Assembly: GCA_021793515.1 (NCBI GenBank)
Contig: JAJYSP010000016.1
Location: 1 to 40,716 of the forward strand
Length of the DNA stretch: 40,716 nt
Source: Actinomycetes bacterium
GTDB lineage: Bacteria; Actinomycetota; Acidimicrobiia; Acidimicrobiales; RAAP-2
Direction: 5' to 3'
Within the stretch, counting starts at the first letter, position 1. Each line of letters starts with the position of its first letter. The notes below the pieces were generated by a model. It saw only the letters and a list, made by a program, of their open reading frames with translations, was not told where the DNA came from and did not search any database. Shown here one piece after another: positions 1-7,539 of this stretch. The translations under genes were made by a program, and so were the position numbers.

Positions 1-94
1 TGTTTCCACGGGGGTTCTTCCAATCTGTCGGTGTCGTAACCACCAGATTTGCAGAGCCCCCGTCTTGCTTCAGCCCCTTGTCACCAGCTCGTAC

Positions 95-667
95 TCACCG
101 CCAGACCCCGCGCATTTCCGAAGCGCCAGTAAACATTTGAGGAGGATCAACCAACCCACTCGGGCACGTATTCGGGCCCTGAGGTAATACCCACGTCGCC
201 AGCGATGAATCCCAGAACTGTGTACTTGGGGCGTAAGCAGATACCGGATTTAACGTGATAGAAATTGATGGCGGCAACAATTTTAAGGGGATACTCAAGT
301 TATTAGTTCCATAGAATAAGTTTCCCGATTCCAATCCTGAAGGTGACGAAGGGGTGGTAATTGTCCCACTAACAGTTGCACACGGTTGGAACAGTGGCGT
401 TTGACCGAGCTGAATCTCTGATGTCGCTTGTTCGACGACGTTATGTAGTGCTAGATCAAGTTGTGCCATTGTCCGATGTTGCACCGAACCAAGAATCGAC
501 GATGTGTAAGCGCCGAAAATCGCCACTGACGCGATTCCGATGATTAGCAGTGCAACAAGAACCTCTATCAGCGTGTCCCCGAGTTCCCCGCGAGACGATA
601 TATCGAACTCGCTCCTTGGAGCATCCTCTCTCCAGGAACACCCGCAACAGACCCGAATTGACCTCAC
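95..667 (-). CDS. Type IV pilin-like minor prepilin (PilV/GspI-like)
   Basis: Small secreted or pilus-tip subunit expected to be cleaved and methylated by a prepilin peptidase and assembled by the PilB/PilC machinery encoded just upstream. After a roughly 30-residue charged leader comes a class III signal, G|DTLIEVLVALLIIGI, with Glu at position +5 and a hydrophobic helix; the residue after the cleavage Gly is Asp instead of the usual Phe/Met. The remaining ~150 residues are Ser/Thr/Pro/Gly-rich with two Cys (in PCAT and NTCPSG) and match no fold I recognise. The GTG start overlaps the stop of the preceding prepilin gene in a GTGA junction, which decides the start and implies coupled translation. 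The 94 bases after its stop show no convincing gene. The DNA is much AT-richer than the rest of the window. The prepilin assignment is firm; the exact minor-pilin class is inferred. Confidence 0.8.
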   Translation of the reverse strand: MRSIRVCCGCSWREDAPRSEFDISSRGELGDTLIEVLVALLIIGIASVAIFGAYTSSILGSVQHRTMAQLDLALHNVVEQATSEIQLGQTPLFQPCATVSGTITTPSSPSGLESGNLFYGTNNLSIPLKLLPPSISITLNPVSAYAPSTQFWDSSLATWVLPQGPNTCPSGLVDPPQMFTGASEMRGVWR

Positions 668-2100
668 GGTCTCGTCAGTCCCAGGTTGAGTGTCGAGCCA
701 CCACCTTCGCAGATGAAATTATTAACGATCACATTGCCAGCCTGAATTGATGAATTACCATCCAACGTCAACTGAGCATTAGGCGCGTACAACACACCTT
801 GCGGCCCCAGATTCAAATCACCCCTCATTGTGAGCTGGGTAGCGGCGGTGTCCCAAATTATGACACTTGCTACTCCCGAACTTACAGTTGAAAATGTAGG
901 CAAGTTACTCAACGAACTATCTGTCACGTAGTAAATTGTCCCACCAGTTGGCAATCCGATCGTTGGCCACCCATTACTGATGGTAACAATATTTGGGAAA
1001 CCTGAAATACTAGTGCTTGTCAGCGGCAATTGAACGGTGGCCAGGGGATCCCCACTCACGAAACTCGTAACCGTCAACTTTATCGCATTCGCACCTTTAC
1101 CAATGGTTATTTGGTTTCCCGATTTCGAGTATAAGTCGACTGGCATCTGAAATGGGTTTCCATTACCGGCTATTCTTAGTGCTGTATCATTAAGTCCAAT
1201 AGAGGGAGCATTTATCGAACATTTACTACCATCAATTCTCGTTTGAGGTCTTCCACCACTTGGTGCCATCACGAATGCTGGCCCCGATAATTTGAATGGG
1301 GGTACGTGGGGGACACAACTCGGTCCAGGCGCAGGGCAATTTATGGGCAACCAATTTCGCGGTACAGCCCCGAGTGAGTACGACCAACCACCACCATTCA
1401 CACCGGCTGAACCAGCATCGTTAATATCAAGCGACACACTTTCTACTCCCAATGTTGACGCCCAACCAGCCGCAGCGGCAGTTAACGCATTGAAACACGT
1501 ACCCGTAAGGGTTGAACAAGAGAATCCAGTTATCACTGGTTGGAGACTAGACGTGGGGAGATTTGTCGCAAGGGTCGTAGTGCTGGTTGGCGTTACATTC
1601 CCCACCGTCGTCACGGGTACGTTATTGCACAAAGACCTCTCGAGGCTATACGTCGTCCCACCGTTGGGAACCACCATATAAGAAACGAGTGTTTCAGTTT
1701 CGCCAGACTGTGAAAACCACTTCAAGCCTACAATTTCTGTTGGCCCACACATGGCGAACGGTGCTGGAACCGACATGGGTACGGTCAGCGTAGTAATGAA
1801 TGAAGCACTTTGTAAGTCATGATAGTAACTAGCCGAAATCACCTGTGCATCGCCTGACGATGTTAATCGGTTGGAAATTGCAACTTGGTTTTTGAACAGT
1901 GAAAGAAGGGAGACACCAATCGCGCCGAGGACCAAGGGTAGAATTACCATCACTATCAATAGTTCGATTAAGGTAAATCCATCGGGAGTCTTCACAGGAT
2001 GGAACGAACGAGTACGAGTGGTTGAACGCAACTTCGTTTGTGATACAACGGGAGTCTGAGATTTCGAACTGGCAAACTTGAACGTGGATGGTTTGTTCAC
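664..2100 (-). CDS. Large prepilin-like protein (PilW/PilX-like)
   Basis: Predicted minor pilin or pseudopilin, about 478 aa, far longer than a typical 150-200 aa pilin. The signal DG|FTLIELLIVMVILPLV is canonical, with Glu at +5, but it follows an unusually long Ser/Thr/Lys/Arg-rich leader of about 40 residues. The middle is Thr/Ser/Gly/Asn-rich with several Cys. The last ~60 residues contain GVLYAPNAQLTLDG followed by a GNVIVNNF strand, resembling the beta-rich C-terminal domain seen in some PilX-like or polymer-forming surface proteins (recalled similarity, not computed). I prefer the GTG at 2100 because a GGGGAGG ribosome site lies 7 bases ahead; a TTG two codons earlier is almost inside that site. 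It lies 30 bases after pilC and overlaps the next prepilin gene. Base composition is low (26/60 G+C at 901-960), suggesting different ancestry or fast surface evolution. Confidence 0.78.
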   Translation of the reverse strand: MNKPSTFKFASSKSQTPVVSQTKLRSTTRTRSFHPVKTPDGFTLIELLIVMVILPLVLGAIGVSLLSLFKNQVAISNRLTSSGDAQVISASYYHDLQSASFITTLTVPMSVPAPFAMCGPTEIVGLKWFSQSGETETLVSYMVVPNGGTTYSLERSLCNNVPVTTVGNVTPTSTTTLATNLPTSSLQPVITGFSCSTLTGTCFNALTAAAAGWASTLGVESVSLDINDAGSAGVNGGGWSYSLGAVPRNWLPINCPAPGPSCVPHVPPFKLSGPAFVMAPSGGRPQTRIDGSKCSINAPSIGLNDTALRIAGNGNPFQMPVDLYSKSGNQITIGKGANAIKLTVTSFVSGDPLATVQLPLTSTSISGFPNIVTISNGWPTIGLPTGGTIYYVTDSSLSNLPTFSTVSSGVASVIIWDTAATQLTMRGDLNLGPQGVLYAPNAQLTLDGNSSIQAGNVIVNNFICEGGGSTLNLGLTRP

Positions 2101-2130
2101 TTGCAATCCTCCCCCTCGGTCAGCAGTGGT

Positions 2131-3483
2131 TCAGTGAACCTGTACTTGGTTATATATTCCATACATCGCTGAAATCAGGGCCACCGCGACAAATCCGACG
2201 ACAAGACCCATCACGACGATAATCGCGGGTTCGAACAGTGAAGTCGCGTGATCGACTTTGGCCTCCAACTCGCGGTTGTAATACGCGGCAGCCACCTCGA
2301 GTTGCGTGTCGAGCGTTCCAGTCTCCTCCCCCACTCGGAGCATCTGCCGCGCCGCACCAGGGAAGAGTCCCGTGCGCGCCAGTGGAGTCGCGAGTCCCTG
2401 TCCTTCCATCATTTCGTCTCGAATCGTCTCGAGCGCCTGTCGATAGACGGCGTTGTTCGCCGCCTCCGCCGTCACCGCCATGGATCGGGGCAGATCAACA
2501 CCGGCGCGGAGCAGCGACGAGAGGATCCGCATCGTCCGTTCGAGGATCGACGTCCTCGTGATGTCACCAATCACTGGTATTCGCAGTATCCAAGAGTCCA
2601 AGAGCGCCCGGCCACGAGGATTGCGCCGCATCGTGATCGAAGCAGCGACGGCAACGACGATCACCGCGGCGATTAGATACCACCAACGTTGCACGTACCC
2701 CGAGAGATTTAGCATCATTCTCGTAACGAGTGGCAACTTCGCGTTCAGTGATTTGAAGAAGACGACAAAGCGAGGCAATACCACGACGGTCAGGATGATG
2801 ACGGTGACCACCGACATGACCGCGACGACCGCCGGATAGATGAGCGCCGAGGTGATCTTGCCGCGGGCCTTGATATCGCGGTCCATGTAGTCGGCGAGCT
2901 GTTCGAGCACCTCGTCGAGATTCCCCGTCAGCTCCGCCGACTCCAGGATCCCGACGTAGTACGTCGGAAACGCCTCGGGGTGTGCGGCGGCGGCGGCGGC
3001 AAAGGTGTCGCCATTTCGTAGTGAGTCGACCATGTCGATCAGGACGACTCGAAGCATCTTGCCGGTGGTTTCTTCCAGGATGACTTCGAGCGACTCCATG
3101 ATGGGGATACCGGCCTTCATGAAAACGGCTAACTGGCGCGAGAAGTTCATGACCTCTTTACGCGGAACGATCTTCTTCGTAATCTCAAATTTGAGAATGC
3201 TCCGCTTCTCTTCCACCTCCGTCGGCTGCAGGCCACGTTGCATCAACGCCATATGGGCGGCGCCGCTCGTCGTCGCCTTCTCAACGCCCTTAACCGTCTT
3301 GCCGTCACCATCGATCGCGGTGAACTTGAAACCTTTGATCGGTAGTTTGTTGGCCTTGATGCGCTTTGCGTCAGCTTTGGCGCGCTTCGCGGCCGCCTTC
3401 TCGAGCTTGGCGTCCGCTTTCTCGCGGGCGCGCTGTACCTTGGTCGGCTTGGTCTTACCTCGAGTATCTACGTCGTCGCTCAT
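2131..3483 (-). CDS. pilC: Type IV pilus inner-membrane platform protein PilC/GspF
   Basis: Integral-membrane platform protein that couples the PilB motor to pilin extraction and insertion. About 450 aa: a Lys/Ala-rich charged N-terminus (residues ~10-50), then two GspF domains. The first contains SRQLAVFMKAGIPIMESLEV and ESAELTGNLDEVLEQLADY; the second repeats the pattern with MRILSSLLRAGVDLPRSM and RVGEETGTLDTQLEVAA. Three hydrophobic helices are visible (around ALIYPAVVAVMSVV, WWYLIAAVIVVAVAA and the C-terminal EPAIIVVMGLVVGFVAVALI), as in the family. The ATG at 3483 overlaps the pilB stop in an ATGA junction, which rules out a longer upstream reading of low-complexity Arg/His residues. 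Order pilB-pilC-prepilins is typical of actinobacterial type IV pilus or competence loci; no pilT, pilM-Q or prepilin peptidase lies inside the window. Confidence 0.93.
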   Translation of the reverse strand: MSDDVDTRGKTKPTKVQRAREKADAKLEKAAAKRAKADAKRIKANKLPIKGFKFTAIDGDGKTVKGVEKATTSGAAHMALMQRGLQPTEVEEKRSILKFEITKKIVPRKEVMNFSRQLAVFMKAGIPIMESLEVILEETTGKMLRVVLIDMVDSLRNGDTFAAAAAAHPEAFPTYYVGILESAELTGNLDEVLEQLADYMDRDIKARGKITSALIYPAVVAVMSVVTVIILTVVVLPRFVVFFKSLNAKLPLVTRMMLNLSGYVQRWWYLIAAVIVVAVAASITMRRNPRGRALLDSWILRIPVIGDITRTSILERTMRILSSLLRAGVDLPRSMAVTAEAANNAVYRQALETIRDEMMEGQGLATPLARTGLFPGAARQMLRVGEETGTLDTQLEVAAAYYNRELEAKVDHATSLFEPAIIVVMGLVVGFVAVALISAMYGIYNQVQVH

Positions 3484-5279
3484 AGGGTGTATACGCTCCG
3501 GATGACTTCGGCGATCGTGGTGATGTCCTGGGCGACCAGGTTGAGCGCCTCTTGGCGCAGTGTGCGCATCCCCTGCTTCACGGCGAGCGCGCGTAGTTCC
3601 TCCTGGGTCGCCCACCCAACGACCAGCCGTCGAATCTCAGGGGTCATAATGAGCAACTCGTAGATGCCGATCCGGTCCTGGTACCCCGTATGGCTGCAGA
3701 AATTACAGCCCGCTCCGTGGTAGTAGACCTCCTTCGGCACGCCGCCGCTCTCCTCATAGAAGATGAGCTCCTCGTCGGTTGGCGTGTAGGTCGTGACACA
3801 CGACGAGCAGATTCGACGCAGCAGTCGTTGGCCGACGACCGCGAGGACCGAGGACGCGACGAGGAAGGACTCGATGCCCATGTCGAGCAGTCGGTGCAGC
3901 GCCGAGACCGAGTCGGTCGCGTGCATCGAGGAGATGACGAAGTGACCGGTGAGGGCCGACTGCACGGCCACGCGGGTCGTCTCGACGTCACGGACCTCGC
4001 CGACGAGGATGACGTCGGGGTCCTGGCGCAGGATCGACTTCAACCCGGTCGCGAAGGTGAGACCGGCCGTCTCGTTCGTCTGGATCTGGTTGATCGAAGG
4101 GAACACGTATTCGACTGGGTCCTCGATGGTCATGACGTTCATCCGCGAGTCGCCGATCTCACTCACCGTCGCGTACAGCGTCGTCGTCTTGCCACTGCCC
4201 GTCGGCCCGGCGCAGAGCACCATGCCAAAGGGTGCGCGCACGAGCTTGGCGTAGGCGGCGTGGGTGTCGTCGGGCATGCCGAGGTCCGCGAGGCGCAGCA
4301 CCGAGCGGGTCTTGTCAAGGATCCGCAGCACGCACTTCTCGCCCATGATGGTCGCCACCGTCGAGACGCGCACGTCGACCTCTTTACCGTCGATCGTCAC
4401 GGTGAGCTGACCGTCCTGGGGACGGCGACGTTCCACGATGTTCATCTCGGCCATGATCTTGATGCGACTGATCAGGCCCGCCCCCATGGTGGCGGGTAGT
4501 TCGAGGATCTGGTTCAGCGCCCCGTCGATGCGGAACCGAACTCGCACCACCTGGTCGGATGGTTCGATATGGACGTCTGAGGCGCGGTCGCGCATCGCTT
4601 GGGTGAGTATCCGGTCCACGACTTGGACGATCGGTGCGTCGTCGGCAACCACCTCGACCGGCTGGGCCACCTCGCTGCCGCGTCGTCGGGCTTCGTCAAC
4701 GACCTTGAAGACTTCGACGAGTTCGCCGACGCCACTGATCGCGCGGTAGTTGCTGTCTATCGCCCAACGCACGTCGCTCAGTGCGGCGATCTCCATCTTG
4801 ATCGGGTGACCCGTCAGACTGGCGAGACGGTCACGCAGTCCCGGCGTCGGCTCGGCCGCGGCGACCAAGAGTTCGTCGCCCACGAGCTTCACCGGCACGA
4901 CGATGTTTGCGCGTGCGAACTCCTCGGGGATGAGCGGCAGCGCTTCGGGGGTCACGTCCTCACGGTGTAGGTTCGTCACCGGCAGTCCGAACATCTCTGA
5001 GAGCACCTCGGTCAGCGAACGCTCGTCGATGACCCCGCTCGCGATCAAGATCTGACCTAGCTTCTCATTCGTCGTGCGCTGGGCCTTGAGAGCCCGTTCC
5101 AACTGGTCGGCCGTGACGCGCCCCGACGAGACGAGCAAGTCGCCGAGGCGCCCCTTCACGGGAGCGGTGCCCGCCGGGGAATCCGACGAGTCGAACTCCC
5201 GCTCTAGGACATCGACCGCTCGCTCCGTGCCCTCGTGCTTGTTGTGGTGCTTGTCCTTCTTCTTGAACGCCAACGTCAC
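3480..5279 (-). CDS. pilB: Type IV pilus extension ATPase PilB/GspE
   Basis: Hexameric cytoplasmic ATPase powering pilus assembly. The 599 aa protein has a charged Lys/His-rich tip, an N-terminal MshEN/T2SSE-N domain (residues ~42-190), and the GspE catalytic domain. Visible motifs are Walker A GPTGSGKTT (358-366), the Asp box around 380-390 (TIEDPVEY), Walker B DPDVILVGE (420-428), the His box SSMHATDS (~450) and the tetracysteine zinc motif C491-x2-C494 ... C525-x2-C528 characteristic of PilB. Length and domain order are normal. The start is GTG; ribosome site is weak (CTGGG). It is the first gene of the minus-strand pilus operon and overlaps pilC by four bases. Upstream are about 140 bases without a gene, with a short run of A at 5292-5298. 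I see no deviation in key residues, so it should be active. Confidence 0.95.
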   Translation of the reverse strand: MTLAFKKKDKHHNKHEGTERAVDVLEREFDSSDSPAGTAPVKGRLGDLLVSSGRVTADQLERALKAQRTTNEKLGQILIASGVIDERSLTEVLSEMFGLPVTNLHREDVTPEALPLIPEEFARANIVVPVKLVGDELLVAAAEPTPGLRDRLASLTGHPIKMEIAALSDVRWAIDSNYRAISGVGELVEVFKVVDEARRRGSEVAQPVEVVADDAPIVQVVDRILTQAMRDRASDVHIEPSDQVVRVRFRIDGALNQILELPATMGAGLISRIKIMAEMNIVERRRPQDGQLTVTIDGKEVDVRVSTVATIMGEKCVLRILDKTRSVLRLADLGMPDDTHAAYAKLVRAPFGMVLCAGPTGSGKTTTLYATVSEIGDSRMNVMTIEDPVEYVFPSINQIQTNETAGLTFATGLKSILRQDPDVILVGEVRDVETTRVAVQSALTGHFVISSMHATDSVSALHRLLDMGIESFLVASSVLAVVGQRLLRRICSSCVTTYTPTDEELIFYEESGGVPKEVYYHGAGCNFCSHTGYQDRIGIYELLIMTPEIRRLVVGWATQEELRALAVKQGMRTLRQEALNLVAQDITTIAEVIRSVYTL

Positions 5280-5422
5280 CCCAGTTGCTGGTAAAAAAAC
5301 TTCTACGAAGCCGACACCGTATCAAGAAACCACGTCACCGCAACCGCGGGAACAGTGGCCCCGTAGTCGTAACTCTAGAACGATTTACCGATTTCGTCAG
5401 GAATTTATGAGAAGTGACGAGT

Positions 5423-5641
5423 TCAGATGAAGCGGTGCCGCGAATGTGGCGTCACCGAGACGGCCTTGTCGCGCGCGAGATACTGGGCGGCCTCGAGGAT
5501 CACCGTGAGCAACTCACCGGACACCTCGAACTGTTCGCCGGTCGGTAGGCGCAGTTCGGCCTTCTCGCTGGCGCGCAGCGCGTCAACGATCGCGTCGTAG
5601 CGCTCGACCTCGTCAAGTGGGAAAACTACTGCGCTGGTCAC
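5423..5641 (-). pseudogene. Truncated excisionase/MerR-type antitoxin-like small protein
   Basis: A 72-residue protein with GTG start. Its sequence, especially LRLPTGEQFEVSGELLTVILEAAQYLARDKAVSV followed by TPHSRHRF split across two turns of pattern (acidic 'L-P-[ST]-G' then 'V-x-x-E-L' then 'A-x-x-V-T-P-H'), resembles from memory the N-terminal segment that precedes the helix-turn-helix in actinobacterial excisionase-family antitoxins. The DNA-binding part that should follow (an LTTQEAA-like helix-turn-helix) is absent: the frame stops right after the linker, and neither of the other two downstream frames restores it. It may be a decayed antitoxin or a genuine short protein that has lost DNA binding. 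No toxin partner is adjacent. The ribosome site is weak (GATGGA). Codon usage is compatible with expression. Function unknown. Confidence 0.5.
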
Positions 5642-5670
5642 TCCATCACCCGTCCAATCGGCCTGGTAGA

Positions 5671-5685
5671 ACGGGACGATCCCGT
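5671..5685. promoter_or_regulatory. Perfect palindrome upstream of the truncated antitoxin-like gene
   Basis: ACGGGA-CGA-TCCCGT, six-base arms around a 3-base centre, 30-44 bases before the GTG at 5641. Position suits an operator for that gene. It could also fold as a tiny hairpin in the leader. No regulator can be assigned. Confidence 0.35.
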
Positions 5686-5763
5686 AGTACGACTGGTCAT
5701 CTCCATAATACTGAGAAAGATTTAAGAATGTGTGTATGGCCCCGTCGCCATGAGTGCTAACTC

Positions 5764-5777
5764 GTGACCAAGGTCAC
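5764..5777. promoter_or_regulatory. CRP/FNR-type palindrome upstream of acetyltransferase operon
   Basis: GTGACCAAGGTCAC is a perfect 14-base inverted repeat fitting the GTGA-N6-TCAC pattern of CRP/FNR family sites, including the mycobacterial cAMP receptor protein consensus. It lies about 70 bases before the acetyltransferase start at 5847. Whether this organism has a matching regulator is not shown by the window. Confidence 0.5.
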
Positions 5778-5802
5778 CCCCGTCGGACCACTCCGGGCCC
5801 CG

Positions 5803-5819
5803 TGACGTGCTATGACGTG
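5803..5819 (+). repeat. Tandem TGACGTG direct repeat
   Basis: Two copies of TGACGTG (5803-5809 and 5813-5819) with a 10-base period, one helical turn, between the CRP-like palindrome and the acetyltransferase start. The second overlaps TATGAC, a possible -10. This could be a response-regulator type tandem site or chance. Confidence 0.3.
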
Positions 5820-5846
5820 GGTTGGGGGTAACAGAAGGTGCCTGCC

Positions 5847-6494
5847 ATGATTGACCTCTCTGATCGCCCGGCTTCGGCCGCGTCGGCCGTGCGTCACTTC
5901 GAGCCGTGGGTTTATCCGTCGGACCTGACGACCCGGGTCACGACCGAGAACGGCCTCACGCTCCAGATGCGCCCGATCCGCCCCGACGACGCGGACATCC
6001 TGCAGCGCTTCCACGCCCAGCTCACCCCGGACTCGGTGTTCCGCCGGTACTTCTCACTGCACCCCGAACTCTCGGCCGAGGAGCTCGTACACCTCACGAC
6101 GGTGGACTACGTCGACCGACTCGCCTTCATCATCATCGTGCGCAGCGCACTCGTGGCCGTCGGGCGCTATGACCGGATCCCCGACACCACGCGCGCCGAG
6201 GTCGCCTTCCTCGTTGACGACGCCTACCAGCACCAGGGCCTCGGAATCCTGCTCCTCGACCACCTGGCCGAGGCGGCGTGGGACCGAGGGATCACCACCT
6301 TCGTCGCTGAGACCCAGGCCGACAATCGCAGCATGATGCACGTCTTCAAGGAGTCCGGCTTCGCGGTGAGCGCGCGCCTCGAAGACGAGATCATCCTCGT
6401 GCGCTTCCCCATCGAGCCCACCGACGAGAGTCGTGCGCGCCGCGCTGATCGGGCACGACGGTGGGCGGCCTCTCGCGAAGCCGCACTGCGCTGA
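5847..6494 (+). CDS. GNAT-family N-acetyltransferase (Pat-like)
   Basis: Acetyl-CoA dependent acetyltransferase of about 215 aa. After a ~35-residue N-terminal extension, LQMRPIRPDDADILQRFH and SVFRRYFS match the GNAT domain found in actinobacterial and other Pat-type protein lysine acetylases. Acetyl-CoA pyrophosphate-loop residues appear in AFLVDDAYQHQGLGILLL (Q-H-Q-G-L-G), followed by the AETQADNRSMMHVFKESGF segment near the end of the fold. No cyclic-nucleotide domain is fused, unlike mycobacterial Pat. I choose ATG 5847 since AGAAGG (5833-5838) sits 8 bases ahead; the GTG at 5838 would overlap that site. It is first in an operon with a deacetylase-fold gene (1 base between) and a universal stress protein. 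Substrate is unknown; protein lysine acetylation is inferred from family and partners. Small-molecule acetylation is the alternative. Confidence 0.82.
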   Translation: MIDLSDRPASAASAVRHFEPWVYPSDLTTRVTTENGLTLQMRPIRPDDADILQRFHAQLTPDSVFRRYFSLHPELSAEELVHLTTVDYVDRLAFIIIVRSALVAVGRYDRIPDTTRAEVAFLVDDAYQHQGLGILLLDHLAEAAWDRGITTFVAETQADNRSMMHVFKESGFAVSARLEDEIILVRFPIEPTDESRARRADRARRWAASREAALR

Positions 6495-6495
6495 C

Positions 6496-7539
6496 ATGCT
6501 CATCACGAACGAGGTTCCCGACGGCGCCGGCCACGAGGACCCCGGTCACCCTGAGCGCCCCGACCGTCTGATCGCGGTGCGCGAGGGACTCGAGGACCTC
6601 GCGCTCGGCGATGAGCTGGTGACCGTCGGTCTTCGCTCCGCGACGCGACTCGAGTTGCTACGCGTGCATCAGGGTGCCTACCTCGATGAGCTCGGTGCCT
6701 TCTGTTACGAAGGCGGCGGGGACATCGACGAGGACACCTACGCGACCTACGACTCCTGGCCCCTCGCCCAGCTCGCCGCCGGAGCTGGACTCGCCGTCGT
6801 GGACGAGCTCGCGAGACGCGGCGACGGCGTCGGCTTCGTCGCCGTGCGCCCCCCGGGACATCACGCGCTACCCGACCGCGCAATGGGGTTCTGCCTGCTC
6901 AACAACGTCGCGGTCACCGCGGCCGCGTTGCGTTCGGCGGGCGAACGAGTGCTCGTGCTCGACTGGGACGTGCACCACGGCAACGGAACCCAGTCGATCT
7001 TCTGGAACGACCCCGACGTGCTCTACGTCTCCTGCCACCAGTGGCCGCTCTTCCCGGGCAGCGGTGTACCCAGTGAGATCGGCGGGCTCGCCGCACTCGA
7101 CCGCATCGTCAACCTGCCCCTACCCGCCGGGGCAACCGGAGACGTCGTCGCGCGGGCCTTCGAGGAGGTCGCGGGTCCGGTGATCGACGAGTTCGCTCCC
7201 ACCTGGGTCCTCGTCTCGGCGGGCTTCGACGGCCATCGCGACGACCCGATGGCCGACTTCGCGCTCTCGAGCGGCGACTTCGCCCATCTCGCCACCTGGG
7301 CCGCGGGCCTCGCGCCAGCGCCTGGGCGCCTCGCCGTCTTCCTCGAGGGTGGCTACGACCTCGCGGCGCTACGTCACTCGGTGCGCGCCACCCTGAGTGC
7401 GGTGCTCGGCGACCCGAGCGCGAACGAGGCCCCGACCAACGGGGGACCGGGTTCTGACCAGATCGGACGAACCCTGCGCGAGCGCGCGTCGACGCTGACC
7501 TTGGTCACCGCCCAGCGCGACGCCGAGGAGGCATCGTGA
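6496..7539 (+). CDS. Histone deacetylase-superfamily hydrolase (AcuC-like)
   Basis: Zinc-dependent amidohydrolase of 347 aa with all signature residues: HPERPDRL near the N-terminus, the PPGHH charge-relay histidines (119-123), the zinc ligands in DWDVHHGNG (Asp158, His160), the third ligand Asp245 in SAGFDGHRDD, and EGGYD (284-288) with the catalytic-loop Tyr. This family removes acetyl groups from lysines, acetylpolyamines or similar amides. It begins at ATG 6496, one base after the acetyltransferase stop, and overlaps the universal stress gene by GTGA. The pairing with a GNAT enzyme makes a protein-lysine deacetylase role attractive, but acetoin-utilisation-type and acetylpolyamine amidohydrolases share these motifs. 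The C-terminal ~45 residues are polar and probably disordered. Confidence 0.87.
   Translation: MLITNEVPDGAGHEDPGHPERPDRLIAVREGLEDLALGDELVTVGLRSATRLELLRVHQGAYLDELGAFCYEGGGDIDEDTYATYDSWPLAQLAAGAGLAVVDELARRGDGVGFVAVRPPGHHALPDRAMGFCLLNNVAVTAAALRSAGERVLVLDWDVHHGNGTQSIFWNDPDVLYVSCHQWPLFPGSGVPSEIGGLAALDRIVNLPLPAGATGDVVARAFEEVAGPVIDEFAPTWVLVSAGFDGHRDDPMADFALSSGDFAHLATWAAGLAPAPGRLAVFLEGGYDLAALRHSVRATLSAVLGDPSANEAPTNGGPGSDQIGRTLRERASTLTLVTAQRDAEEAS

Noticed and set aside
1-94. Possible further prepilin gene start on the minus strand
   Set aside because: One frame from a GTG runs open to the left edge for about 15 codons but shows no pilin signal or ribosome site; too little to call.
5292-5298. Run of A before pilB read as the T tract of a terminator
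   Set aside because: No stem precedes it on either strand in the proper orientation.
5671-5685. DosR-type dormancy box
   Set aside because: GGGA and TCCC halves are present but the spacing is three bases shorter than the DosR consensus, so only a generic palindrome is reported.
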